From NCBI GenBank assembly GCA_010094025.1, contig ML991886.1:1-51401 (forward strand): a DNA stretch of 51,401 nt, given 5' to 3'. Positions 1-13,390 of this stretch are shown one piece after another. Position 1 is the first letter of the stretch. The number at the start of each line of letters is the position of its first letter. Both the position numbers and the translations under genes were made by a program. The DNA comes from Viridothelium virens. Taxonomy: Eukaryota > Ascomycota > Dothideomycetes > Trypetheliales > Trypetheliaceae. The notes below the pieces were generated by a model. The model was given only the letters and a program-made list of their open reading frames with translations, was not told the origin of the DNA and did not search any database.

Positions 1-310
1 TATTGCAGATAAAGGTACTTTAAGCATTAATAAGGGTTAGAACAGGGTTACTGAAGGCCAATTGGAGGAGCAAATTTAGAATGAAGTATGAATTATTAAA
101 GCGCGTGCTGGTTTAAGTCAGCCAAAAACATGTACTGCACCTCACTGCAGCTTGTGTAAATTACTTAAGCATAACACAAAGACTTATACAAGACGTTAGA
201 AGTGTAATCTAATACTTTTTGAATCTATATAATCTAGTTGTGGATAATTAATGGGTACAAAAGCATTGAGGGGTGGTGGGGTTGATCAGCTCGCCCGGGT
301 GATCAGCTCA
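1..310 (+). mobile_element. Degraded DNA transposon, 3' end of a transposase (relic)
   Basis: One plus-strand frame (codons in phase with 2-4) reads as a continuous protein-like stretch interrupted by TAG at 38-40, TAG at 77-79, TGA at 89-91 and TAG at 197-199. It ends in a zinc-knuckle-like pattern: Cys at 131, 146 and 155, His at 170, and Tyr at 185 where a Cys might be expected. Fungal pogo/Tc1-mariner transposases often end in a C-x2-C-x4-H-x4-C knuckle, so I infer such a relic. All the stops can arise from CAG or CGA by C-to-T change, as in repeat-induced point mutation. Past the end, TGATCAGCTC occurs twice (283-292 and 300-309) and may belong to a terminal repeat. The element is cut by the window edge. 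Family assignment is tentative. Confidence 0.45.
283..309. repeat. Direct repeat TGATCAGCTC x2
   Basis: TGATCAGCTC occurs at 283-292 and again at 300-309, separated by a GC-rich 7-nt spacer (GCCCGGG). It lies just after the transposase relic and could be part of a terminal or subterminal repeat. Only one end of the element is in view, so this cannot be tested here. Confidence 0.6.
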
Positions 311-1953
311 CTTGTGAAACACGTTAGATCTGTCCACCAACCACTGGCTGTACTGTAGTGGAGGCCACCGCCACAACCCCTACGACTCTTCCACTGACTT
401 GGGTTTATTTTTCGCGCCATAGCCAATCTACTGTTTCACTGCCATTGGTATAATAGGTACACCATATTAATTTATAAAATAGTTCGCCGCCAGCCGAATT
501 TTCAGCAGCCCGAGTTCCCGTATTTGCTCCCGATTCAGGGTAAAAACCCATTAAAATACCTACCTTAGTATATGGAGGATCTTGAGGTACACGAATTGCA
601 GAAAAGTAGTGGACACTCTCGAAACCCCTCGATGTCTGGGCCTTACATGACATTCAACTGCTAAATTGTTGAGCTGACAAGGTGCACTACTCCGTGGTCT
701 CTGCCGAACCTCGGTGAGTTTGAGATGTGCAGAGATTTTACAATTGAGCTCTTTTCCAGTAAGGCAAGGGGGAATTGGCAAAATATATACGAGTTGTGAT
801 TCTGCTGAGGACCATGCATTTCTATCCTATTCCTACCTACTCGAGCTCGGTTGCGAGAAGGCTTGGGCGAAGATTTGGATATAGGAGTGATCAAACAGAT
901 CAAATTGTGCTCCCGAACATCCCTTGCGTCACTTTGGAAGGCTAAGGTAAGTATTAGCAAAATGCTGGAATTCTGTGAGATAGCCATCAGCTGCACTGCC
1001 CTATGGAAAGCTTGTACTCTCCATAAGAATCGTAGTCATGTAGGTAGTTGACTAAATTCCTTTTCTTGCTAGGCAGTTTGGAAGTGACGGCGGTGGCTAG
1101 TAGCAAAAGCTTGGGTGGTTCCGCCTCGGCAGCATGATGACGCTATTTGTCGGAAGGTAAACCGCTTGGATTGGATCGGTAAAGGACATGCCTACCCAAT
1201 ATGCGAATGCAAGCCACAACGGGTGCGCCGATCGATTAGTGTCACTACGGAGTATCCGTTAGCCTGATAGGCTCACTTCATCTGGGGGAAATTGTAGAGG
1301 AAATGATGGATGAACGTCGAAGTTACTCTAGCGTAAACTTCAGGGACACCCGCCCAGTCATTCCTTTGACAAGCGTACCAAACAACTACCTACATGGTCA
1401 AGCAGAGCGCAGCACTGCGCATGCGCATCAGGATCTGGCATAAAGAAAACACGCAAGCAATACCAAACAAGCTGCGGAGGTGAAGCGTGGTTTGTAACTC
1501 GATCGTGCTAGCGCGTCAGGTGCTGGACGCACCGTTTGAGGTTAACTGGTTCCCGTAGAGCCGGCGTGACGCTCTTCCTTGCCTTGGCAGTGCCATGGAT
1601 CGAGACTGCCCAACCATATCATGCGCCCTTGCCCTACGTTTTTTGTCCCTGCCAAAGACTCCGGCGCGATAATAAGCCAAGACCTCCTCCTTAAGGGCAA
1701 ACTACCTGGACATCTCTTTCCGAGTGAAGAAACCTGCTTATCCCTCCACCCTTCTCGTCATCATCTGCTCCTTCCATACGCACAACTTCTCAGTCCTCAT
1801 TGCTTCAAACGAAACTACTGCTGATTTAGGGCTATCCAACGAATTTTGCGCACAGCGACTGCCGCGTCGCATCGCATCCCACAGGGGTTGCATCACTGCA
1901 AAAGGCTCTCTACAAGTATCAATCGAGCAGGAATCACGAATCCCGCACTCGCT
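311..1953. other. Intergenic, no supported gene
   Basis: About 1.6 kb. Open frames at 405-653 (-), 661-996 (-) and 1738-2115 (-) lack a recognisable family and convincing splice or start context. The 405-653 frame has a protein-like composition and ends in a Trp-Leu-Trp-Arg-Glu-Lys tail, so it could be another decayed fragment near the transposon relic. The last few hundred bases must hold the promoter of the MARVEL gene. Confidence 0.5.
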
Positions 1954-2599
1954 ATGGCGTTCAACTTTACCCTTCCGCTGCGCGTGGTGCAAGCGGTCTT
2001 TGCCATTATTGTCCTTGGCTTGACTGCCTATGGTAAAGCATCTTTGTACTGCCTTTGCATGTTCTCGTACTAACACTCCATCATAGTCGCCAACTGGTGG
2101 GGCGGTTTTTGGCATGCCATGTCCCCTTCGGAAGTCAACTTCCTAATCTTTTCCTCCGTCTGGTCCCTTCTCGCCCTCGTCTATCTCGTTCTCGCGCCAT
2201 GGAGGTTCCCGGATGCCGCTCACAAATTTGGCATCCTCGCTGCTGAGGCTGTCACTATGATCTTCTGGTTTGCAGGCTTTATTGCGCTGGCCGTGTTTCT
2301 AAGCAATAGGGAGTGCTGGGGTCATGTCTGCAGCGCTGCTAAGGCCGCTGCTGCCTTTTCCGCTTTTGAGTGGTGAGTTCAAAGCTTTTTCTTGGCTATT
2401 AATGCAAACAACCACCAAGACCATGTGCTTGACATATGGCTTCAAGTCTGTTCGGTAGATTGGCGTCTAATGATTCTTTTCGGGCTCTAGGGCTGTCTTC
2501 GTTGCAACGACTACCTTTGCTGTCATTCACGTCATCAGAACCCGCAACACATCGAGAACGGACCCACCCCCGCAAATGGAGGTCCATCAGGGAGTTTGA
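1954..2599 (+). CDS. MARVEL-domain integral membrane protein
   Basis: Three exons: 1954-2032, 2087-2372 and 2491-2599, giving 157 residues. Intron 1 (54 nt) has a TACTAAC-like branch site ahead of CATAG. Intron 2 is 118 nt. The protein has four hydrophobic segments, near residues 5-27, 40-65, 72-97 and 120-140, separated by short loops, and a polar proline-rich C-terminal tail. Spacing and size fit fungal MARVEL proteins, four-helix proteins associated with plasma-membrane and vesicle domains. The loop between helices 3 and 4 carries a Cys pair (ECWGHVC), common in this family. The start was chosen because the first helix follows directly and upstream frames do not splice in. The specific role is unknown. 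Confidence 0.82.
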
Positions 2600-3242
2600 G
2601 CTTGGTACAGAAGCTCAGGATCTTGAATAAATCATGGGCTACGGAAATGATACGTGATCTGAAGCGATGCTGGAGTTTGGTGATGGAGAGGTGTCGTAAT
2701 TTTCCTGGAGCTCCAGCTAGACTGGGTTGGGGCACTCCGAATTGAGTTTTGAGATATCCATAATGACGTTCTGCCGTCCTCTGGTTTGTGCTTGTAGTGA
2801 GCTTCTGAAAAGGATGTCCAACACCACGAGACTTTGACTTGGTTTGATCCATCTCGACTTGTGTCGACTCGTCCGTAAGATTCGTATATTTGCAGAGACG
2901 TAGAGTCCAAGAAATGCGACGCCAAGCGAAGGAATGCGGGATTGCTCAAGACCATGCGGGTCTAGAGTATTATGAAAGCGTACAAAGCCTCGTTAATTAC
3001 CTTAAAAATTTTCTTTCATCTCGATTCAAGACAACGCCAAATCACGTGACAGCGCGTAGGATCTCACCCTGGATTACAAATGTCATCATCGAGCGGCGAA
3101 TTACCAAGAACTTCACAGAAGCGCGCGAGGCGGTAGCTCCTTCCTTTAGTAAGGCTCCTGCCATATCTTTTATTTAGGAAGACATGCCGAGATATCGTGA
3201 CATCAGGTCTACAGTCGAATCCAATTCGTGGACACCATAGAA
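2600..3242. other. Intergenic spacer
   Basis: The 3' region of the MARVEL gene and promoter of the WLM gene. Frames on the minus strand at 2535-2955 overlap each other and match no family. I see no RNA gene or repeat. Confidence 0.6.
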
Positions 3243-4295
3243 ATGGATACTTTCCAAAACAACTTTGACGGGGAAGTTGAAGAGACAGAGTCTAACACCA
3301 CTAGCCTTATAGTCACACACCATGGCAAGCAGCATACTTTTTCTCTTTTTTCCCAGTCTACAATTGCGGATCTCTCCAGTGTCATTCAAGAGAGTCTGTC
3401 CGTCCCGAGCTCCAACCAAAAATTCATGATCCCGAAACTTGGTCTCCTCCGGCCCCCCTTCTCCAATCCTCTCCCCATCTCTTCTCTGGCCGGCAAAAGA
3501 ATCACCCTGATGGGTGCCACAGCTGCCGAAGCCAACGCCGTTTCGACTGCAGGCCGCGAGGTTGATGCTGCCGCTGCCAAGCGCCGCGAAGCCCATGCTA
3601 AATACGCCGCCAACCCCTCCCACCACGTTGATAGCAAAAAGCTGCAGGAGGAGGCCACCTACACCTTCCATACCTTGCGACCCTTGGCCTACCTGCCCAA
3701 CCCAGAGCGCAGCCTCCGCTTTCTCGAGCGGTTGCGCGATGACGCAGGCATCAAGGCGACAATGCGGAAGCACAAGTTCAGCGTCGGGTTGCTCACGGAG
3801 ATGGACCCGGCGGTGCACACAACGCATGAGTCACGAACGCTAGGGCTGAATCGAAATGGGGGGGAGGTGATCGAGCTGCGCTTGCGGACGGACGCGTATG
3901 ATGGGTACAGAGACTACGCCACAATTCGACGGACGCTATGCCACGAGCTGACGCACAATGTATGGGGAAAGCACGATCGAAACTTCTGGGACTTGTGCAA
4001 GGTGATTGAAAAGGAGGTTGGAGTGGGAGATTGGAGAAGAGGGGGGCAGACTCTTGGAAGGGAGCAGTACGCGGAGGGAGAAGACGTTGCGGATCATGGA
4101 GCTTGGGAGGGCGGGGAGTATGTGCTTGGGAGGGATGAAAGAGGCGGACGTCAAGATACTGCGGTCGTGTCGAGTGTGAGTGAAGGCGATGTGAGTGCGG
4201 TCGAGCTCAGCAGAAGAGAGATAATGGCAAGAGCAGCCGAGGAAAGAATGAGAAGGCAGAAAGATGCGGAACGGACTGCTGAGGATAGTTCGTGA
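3243..4295 (+). CDS. WLM-domain metalloprotease with N-terminal ubiquitin-like region (Wss1-related)
   Basis: Single exon, 350 residues. The in-frame codon at 3228 is GTG, so the first ATG at 3243 is taken as the start. Residues about 20-95 resemble a ubiquitin-like fold, ending in a Leu-Ala-Gly-Lys-Arg-Ile strand. The WLM domain follows, with the zinc motif HELTHN at 234-239, active-site Glu235 and a third ligand His244 in GKHD. The family includes Wss1, which cleaves DNA-protein crosslinks and binds SUMO and Cdc48. The ubiquitin-like/WLM arrangement is the fungal 'ubiquitin/metalloprotease fusion' type, a relative rather than Wss1 itself. The C-terminal 90 residues are charged and low complexity, perhaps a coiled segment. 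Substrate is inferred only from the family. Confidence 0.88.
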   Translation: MDTFQNNFDGEVEETESNTTSLIVTHHGKQHTFSLFSQSTIADLSSVIQESLSVPSSNQKFMIPKLGLLRPPFSNPLPISSLAGKRITLMGATAAEANAVSTAGREVDAAAAKRREAHAKYAANPSHHVDSKKLQEEATYTFHTLRPLAYLPNPERSLRFLERLRDDAGIKATMRKHKFSVGLLTEMDPAVHTTHESRTLGLNRNGGEVIELRLRTDAYDGYRDYATIRRTLCHELTHNVWGKHDRNFWDLCKVIEKEVGVGDWRRGGQTLGREQYAEGEDVADHGAWEGGEYVLGRDERGGRQDTAVVSSVSEGDVSAVELSRREIMARAAEERMRRQKDAERTAEDSS

Positions 4296-5689
4296 GGGTC
4301 TGACGGAGAATCGTTGCAAGATCCGGGCATAGCGTAGCACTGGCGTCACTTGGGATGGAGTCATCATGAACCCAATGGCTATTGGATGTTAGACTACATG
4401 AGGAATGGGAGTTCTTTCCCCGCATGAAGATCATTTGGGCCATCTTTAGCCCGAAGGACTATTATGTATGTATAATATACTGTATCTCACCATAATCAAC
4501 GCCGCCTAGAATCCACCTTAGCTGCAGTTTACTGGCACAGTATCGAACTTAGAATATTCTAATCCAGTAGATAGGACAATCGAAAAAATTTGCCTAAGAA
4601 TGAGGAACAAACAACTGGATGACCGCAAGTATGCAGTAAATTCTGTGTAAATGCTGTATGTCACCCACCCTCGATGCGACATAGCACTTGACGAGTAAAG
4701 TACCACTTGTATCATTAGGTTTTTGCTATGATATAGCAAATAGCACCAAACTGTCTTCAGTCTACCGAATTAAACAACTCTGAAGCGATAGCATTGAGTA
4801 GAGTAATGCATTTTCCTCCAAATCGGTAAGCAACAACGGGGAAGGCCGCTATCCGCACCTGATAAAGTAGACAAGACACTACTAAGTCACCACGAAGAAC
4901 AGGCGAACCTTTACGGCAACTTTGGATGGGGGGTCTGAAATTTCCATTAGCTTCCGTACCTACATGACTTCTTCTGCGTCGACTGATGCGTTGTACTGGC
5001 CTATATACTCCAATTCCGGATCTGTAACGTTCAACTCGTCCTTGTCTTCCTGCATGCTTGATCTTCTCGAGGCACCATGTACATCTGGTACTGCGCCACT
5101 TGGGAAATTTTACGTAAGTCGTTGAATTACAATTATCTAATACTGCATGTTTCTGTCTTCTCGTTGCACAAGCCTAGTGATGTGAGACGTGCCTTTGGTA
5201 TTCCGTCCAACGCTTTGGCGAGATGCATCCATCTTCGATTCTGTGATTCTCCCCTCGTACTCCTACTCCTGTATTGCAGTTTCAAGTATAGACTAGACGC
5301 AGCATAAAGTGTACTGCAACCGATAGGTTGCCTAATCTAGGCCACTGTGTATTGTAGAACGTTGCCTTTCCGGCATCTGTGGATCTCAGCAATTTCATGT
5401 GTCCTCTTAGGCCGAGTCAATTGTGACATATCTACCTTTTTGGAACACTCTGCTGGCTGAAAAGCACTTTGACTCTGTTCCTGCCGATGGATCTGTAAAA
5501 GACTAGATCCTCGCAGAACATACCCTGGAGTAACCGTAACGAAAACACACAAGAAGAGTGACAGAAGGTTGCTGATCTATATAGCTACCAGCGTAAGCAG
5601 CTTCCTCCTTCTCCATGAAGTCAGGAGTCTAACAATTTCCCTGGTCCATCCAGCCTAACTTGAAGAGACCGCACGACTTACTCTTCGCA
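4296..5689. other. Intergenic, no supported gene
   Basis: About 1.4 kb. A frame from about 4922 to a GTAAGT-like site at 5102 looks somewhat protein-like, but it opens with TTG and has no clear upstream or downstream exon, so I do not call it. TATATAG at about 5579 lies roughly 110 bp before the HsbA-like start and may be its TATA element. Confidence 0.5.
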
Positions 5690-6429
5690 ATGCATCTCTC
5701 CAAATTCCTCGCAGTCAGCGCATTCGTTGGGGCTCCTATTCACGCTGCCCTCACCGCAAGTGATGTTGTCCAAGACATCCAGGACGTTGCAGACACCTCA
5801 GCAAGCCTAACACAGACAGTCAGTCAACTTAGCAGCCTCGACTACTCATTTCTTGTGCCTGTAAGCAATGGCCTTTATCCCTTTAGCTCGACGCCCCGCT
5901 TATCAGTGCTCCAGGAGATCATATCAACCCTTGAAAATATCATCACGACACTTGGGTCTGCCCTTACCGACCTTGGCGTCTCTGACCTAGGAGGGGTTGG
6001 CAGTAGTGCCACCAACTCAAGCGCAGTATCAAAACGCTCGAGAGTGCATGTGCACCGTCGTCAGATACCTAGTTTCCCTGCCTCTCAGCCCATCTTCACT
6101 AACGACGCCGACGCATTCTATGTTTGCCAAACATTCCGCCAATTCGTGCTTATTCACCAGCAGCTGCTCAGCACCATCATTGGACAGCATGGACTGTTGG
6201 CAACTTCGGGCTTCGGAGCGCCAGTAGCGGCTGTCTTGAGGGCACTGGAAGGAGCGGTTGATGTAAGTTCTTCAAATTCCCATAGACCTCAATCGAGCTA
6301 ACCCCTCACTCCAAGTCTTTTGCATTTGCGGTCATTGGACTGGTACCTCCATGCGCAGCCACAGCTGGGACGGACAAGAGAAATCTCGATCAGACGCTGC
6401 AAGAGGCTGTGGGTACCTACTCCTCGTAA
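5690..6429 (+). CDS. HsbA/cell-wall galactomannoprotein-like secreted protein
   Basis: Model: exons 5690-5860, 5915-6262 and 6316-6429, 210 residues. The second intron (53 nt, GTAAGT...CCAAG) is well supported, because it restores an open frame to TAA at 6427. The first (54 nt, GTAAGC...CCAG) is optional, since read-through is also open and gives 228 residues. Residues 1-20 are a signal peptide ending in a His-Ala-Ala region. The body is an alpha-helical repeat rich in Ala, Ser, Leu and Thr, with the DVVQDIQDV-type start typical of hydrophobic-surface-binding protein A and cell-wall mannoprotein Mp1 relatives. HsbA helps secreted enzymes sit on hydrophobic surfaces. An unusual basic stretch with KR and RR pairs interrupts the domain. 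An ATG ten codons upstream in the same frame (5660) would spoil the signal peptide. Confidence 0.78.
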
Positions 6430-7813
6430 GAGCTGTTGTGGACGGAGATGGGCTTTGGCCAAAAAGAAACGATGTTATCGAGGGTATGAGATGAGTGAAA
6501 ACTGACCGATCAGCTTAGCATGAAGTTATAATTGCCCATTGCTAGGAATGACTTGGACGATGAATTGACCAGCCATAGCTAGTGCATCACATATATGTTT
6601 TGCAGACTCTAGCGTGATAGTCTATCACAAAATGCACTCTTTGTACTACCGTGAAAATTGGAAGGGCTCTTAAAAGATTCAGTAGTGAATGCCAGCGGTG
6701 GATATTAATATATCAGGCGATCGTTGAAATAGAGAGGACGTGATTCCCCTAGAGATTTAGTATCGATAACGATGTTTACCTTGGAATCAACATCAGTAAT
6801 CCAGATCAAAGCTAGCACAGATGCGGGATCTATCGCATCTTGAGTAGGTCGGACAACTTTCTAGCTTGGACCTAACTTGGAAAGTCGTTAATAGCTTGGT
6901 ACTGGAACAAGGAGTCGCTTGAGTCGTTAAGCGCAAGGTGCTGTAAAATTTCTGCCATCTTTCCGTTACATGGTGCACTGGTTAGGACTGCCCTTATCTT
7001 CCAGAGGGAGCGGCCACATTGATTATTCTCCAGACTTTTCTCCAGACTTTAAAATGCGCTTGAGCCCTCTCGCTCTGCTGTTGTGTCTTGTTTCTGATTT
7101 CCTCAATAAGCCCAGAATCTGGGACACATTCTTCTAAGGTGACCGATTTATTCCATCATCTTCCTTTGAGCCCTGTACCTAAGACTTCTGGATCTCACAA
7201 CTGCTAGTTCATTGTTCAAGTTATGTCCTTCATTTAATCTGCAACCACTTTGAAGGCTTCCTTCAGATGATTGATCGTGACGAGAGCTTGATGTTTCGTA
7301 AATTTAAAGGACGGTAGATATGAGTCTCATGACAGTAAGAGCCGGGTATGACGTGCGAGCAGGCGCGAAAATAAATTAGGCGCTTCCCCGTATGTAATGC
7401 TTGGAACATTTGAAAGTGGAGATAGCTATTCCATCGCTCAGGTAAGAGTGTCTGAAAAATTGAGAGACGAGGGAACTCACTTTCTGTCCTTGTCTTATGC
7501 TACTGAAATCCCAGCCCGCTCACTGCTTCCCAACAGACTATATGGAGCTATATCGAAAAAATGATAATAGAGGGCCTCGCTTTATTAGTCATTGTACAAT
7601 TGCAAACCGAATGACTAACACATAGGTCTATACGATCCCTCCACCGACAGAAATTTTCTACACAAAATCTAGGCCGAGGGATCGTACCACACAGATAATT
7701 AGACTCCATGATGACAGGTAGATATGGAGCCGACACCCGAGCCATGGCTTTGTTGTCTTTGCTTTTGATTTAAGAGATTCCCATCATACCCCAGGCGACC
7801 AGGTTCATGCACC
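6430..7813. other. Convergent intergenic region
   Basis: About 1.4 kb between the 3' ends of the HsbA-like gene (+) and adk1 (-). It is AT-rich in places. Small frames at 6793-6978 and 7548-7745 (-) have no family signal. A 12-nt tandem duplication lies at 7026-7049. I see no RNA gene. Confidence 0.55.
7026..7049. repeat. 12-bp tandem duplication (TTCTCCAGACTT x2)
   Basis: Two adjacent exact copies of TTCTCCAGACTT in intergenic DNA. Probably a replication-slippage product. Confidence 0.7.
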
Positions 7814-8839
<1,026 letters not shown>

Positions 8840-9471
8840 TGTGGAGGAAAGTAGGAGGTGGAAGAGGATCAACGGGGAGTGGAGACCGTGCGAGACTGTG
8901 AAATGGTCAGGGAGGGCGCAAGAGGTTGTCAATTGGGAGCTGTCGAGCTCACTGGATGATTGGTAAGTACTTCACTTTAGGAGCTGTTTGGCTTGTTGAG
9001 CGTGAGCAGCGGCTCCACCTCGGCTGCAAAAACCCGCTTCGGCGAGCTTGGATGAATTAGGTACCTAAGGCATTCCCTTGACCCGCACGCCATGTCGATT
9101 GCTGCAGGTACCCATGATCTTCGCTCATTTCCCATGGCTCACTGATAATTTAACGGATAAAATGCATCCCGCACTCACATGTGGGCATGATGTATTCCTT
9201 CTACAGCGGCATCGCAATCTATTGCAGAACAGAGACGACAAGACTTCAGGACTGACCACCCTATCGTTTGACTACCTCGCTATTTTGGACAAAAGGAAAT
9301 TGAGACTGAGATGTACGAGTACAAAGCGGTTGCGCTCCCTACACTGCCCGCCCCATGTGCCGCAAGTTTCCCAAAGCCAGTCCATCTTAGTTCACTGTAC
9401 AGTAAGACGACTCTGCTGGAAATTGAGGCAGGCCTGAGCTTCCAAAAGGGTGGGAATTTACTTTATCCTAT
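8840..9471. other. Intergenic: adk1 promoter and atp2 3' region
   Basis: About 630 bp between two minus-strand genes. A perfect 12-bp palindrome TTAGGTACCTAA lies at 9057-9068, about 220 bp upstream of the adk1 ATG. No gene seen. Confidence 0.6.
9057..9068. promoter_or_regulatory. 12-bp palindrome TTAGGTACCTAA
   Basis: A perfect palindrome centred on GGTACC in the adk1 upstream region. A related palindrome occurs at 13235-13246 upstream of the chromodomain gene. Function unknown. GGTACC-rich motifs are frequent in fungal intergenic DNA. Confidence 0.4.
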
Positions 9472-11469
<1,998 letters not shown>

Positions 11470-12040
11470 TTTGAGACGTCAAGAGCTGAGGGAGAGGGTG
11501 GAGAGAAGATGGTCTGTTGATGAAGTAGCTTTGGTGGAAGCAGGGTGAAGCCGGGAACGAGGAGTCGGGAAAACCACACCAAGCCTGGACGAAACGTTGG
11601 CTGACTGGATCCTTTCGTGCCTCTCTCGACCAAAACACACTGGATTGAATGTTACAGCCTAAGTTTTGACTGACTCTGGACATTTTGTCATAGCCTAAGT
11701 GGGCGCACTGAATCTTGATGCAACTCTCTGTAATCCTCAATCTACTCAGATCCTGCTCAAGAGCATAAGTCATCACTTCGCAATCAGCTGGGGCTACCCA
11801 ATATTCCCCCAAAGGAAGCGCTCGCTTCAAGCCGTATTTTATGAGATGTGAAAACTTCATTGAATCTAAATAAGTCTGTTACAAGAGCTCCTCAAGACGC
11901 CATTACTGCAAACGCAATCTGTCAGATACATGCCCCGCGCCAACCTGGATAATATCCCCTCGTAGAAACGAAGCAATCGTGAAAATACACCAGCCTCGTA
12001 TCAGCTATGAAAATCCGATCTTGGTATCGTGTGAAAGGTA
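11470..12040. other. Intergenic: atp2 promoter and rab11 3' region
   Basis: 571 bp. A long frame (11231-11860, -) runs through it and out of phase across the first two atp2 exons, so it is not a gene. No other feature seen. Confidence 0.6.
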
Positions 12041-12941
12041 TTAGCAGCATTTTCCGCCCTTGGTACCCTCATCTGCAGGCTTTGTCACTTCAATAGTGGT
12101 GCGTGCCCCAATTGGATTCTGCGGGTTCTCGCCTTGGTCGAGCGCTTTCTGGGAAACAATCCGGTATATCTCTGTGAGAGGGGAATTCATCAGCACGATG
12201 AATCTCATCCGCCACATAAGTGCAGCCTAGATCAGTGTTATTGTTTAGATGCGACATACCGGTAAGGATGTTCTGGAAGGCAAGCTCCACGTTACTTGCA
12301 TCAAGAGCAGAAGTCTCGATGAAGGACAAATTGTTCTCGCCTAGTTTGTATTCTTAGCCCCATCCGCAAGCCTTTGTTTCACCCCAACGGAATGACGTAC
12401 TTGCAAATTGCTTAGCATCTTCTGTAGGCACCGCTCTTAGGTGTCGTAAATCGCTCTTATTTCCGACCAGCATAATCACGATATTAGAGTCCGCATGGTC
12501 CCTCAGCTCCTTCAGCCACCGCGTGACGTTCTCAAATGTGTTCTGCTTGCTGATGTCGTAGACGAGCAAGGCTCCTACTGCGCCTCGATAGTAGGCTGAA
12601 GTGATGGCACGATATCGTTCCTGACCAGCAGTATCCCAGATCTGTGCCTTGATCGTCTTAGAGTCGACTTGAATGGACCGAGTCGCGAATTCGACACCGA
12701 TGGTGGATTTGGAGTCCAGGTTGAATTCATTCCTTGTGAAACGACTCAAAAGATTGGATTTACCGACTCCAGAGTCACCAATCAGAACCACTGGGAAAAA
12801 GGAGTCAGCTCAAAGAATGACCTCTCAATGCTATCATGAGGTTCGCATACCCTTGAAGAGGAACTGCGCAAAGAGACATTATTATCAGTCACTGCAGTGT
12901 CTGCCTAGACAGGGCCTTACATCGTATTCATCGTTTGCCAT
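12041..12941 (-). CDS. Rab11-type small GTPase (Ypt3/Ypt31 family)
   Basis: Five exons (minus): 12941-12921, 12863-12851, 12790-12401, 12340-12260 and 12171-12041, 211 residues. Exon 2 is a 13-nt microexon (FLFK). G motifs: GDSGVGKSN (P-loop), [12 protein letters not shown] (switch I/effector), [20 protein letters not shown] (switch II), NKSDL and ETSALD. The C-terminus ends GGKCC, a double geranylgeranylation signal. The switch and [21 protein letters not shown] sequence are those of Rab11/Ypt31, which drives traffic from trans-Golgi and recycling endosomes to the plasma membrane and hyphal tip. The gene is divergent from the chromodomain gene across 432 bp. Confidence 0.96.
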
Positions 12942-13373
12942 GTTCAGGACAGTTTCGAATGTGTGCTTGGGGCCTGGATGATGGCGTGTATGTGGGCTTG
13001 GGATCTCAACGTTGAAAGAGACAGGATTCTTGAAATTGACAGAAGAGTACTGGTAGCCGCAAAGGATTCTTATTATGCGACGTTGCGTAAATGTTGTGAG
13101 CTTGGACTACAACCACCTCTCCCAGCAAATCGCCGAAACCGTTTCAAGGGTCCGGCCAGCACGTGACATTGTCCTGAGTTGAGGACTCCGCCTTCCGTTG
13201 TGGTTACTAAGCACTCCAAGGTACGGTACCTTAGTAAGGTACCTTAGGTACCTCCGTACAGGTGCCTAGGAAAGTATTTATGCGCTGTGGTCCTTCCAAA
13301 CATAGACAACCTCCCTCTTAATACTCTAGTACCTCCGCCATCGACATGATTCGTCTCCGGCTATGCAAACATC
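12942..13373. promoter_or_regulatory. Divergent promoter region, rab11 / chromodomain gene
   Basis: 432 bp between two start codons facing away from each other. It contains GGTACC-rich palindromic repeats at 13221-13252, including the perfect 12-bp TAAGGTACCTTA (13235-13246), and the start of a short upstream ORF at 13346. Shared control of both genes is an inference from geometry only. Confidence 0.5.
13221..13252. repeat. GGTACC-rich palindromic repeat cluster
   Basis: Three overlapping copies of a GGTACC core lie within 32 bp, with CTTAG spacers. 13235-13246 is a perfect palindrome (TAAGGTACCTTA). Confidence 0.6.
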
Positions 13374-13390
13374 ATGTCTACAACAATTGA
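13346..13390 (+). promoter_or_regulatory. Upstream ORF overlapping the chromodomain start codon
   Basis: The ATG at 13346 opens a 14-codon frame ending in TGA at 13388-13390. It overlaps the main ATG (13374) in a different frame. If it is in the mature 5' leader, ribosomes starting there would pass the main start, so it could lower translation. The transcription start is not known, so its presence in mRNA is unproven. Confidence 0.45.

Noticed and set aside
3174-3827. 217-codon open frame on the minus strand
   Set aside because: It is antisense to the WLM protease, whose HExxH motif and length fix the plus strand as coding. No family match on the minus strand.
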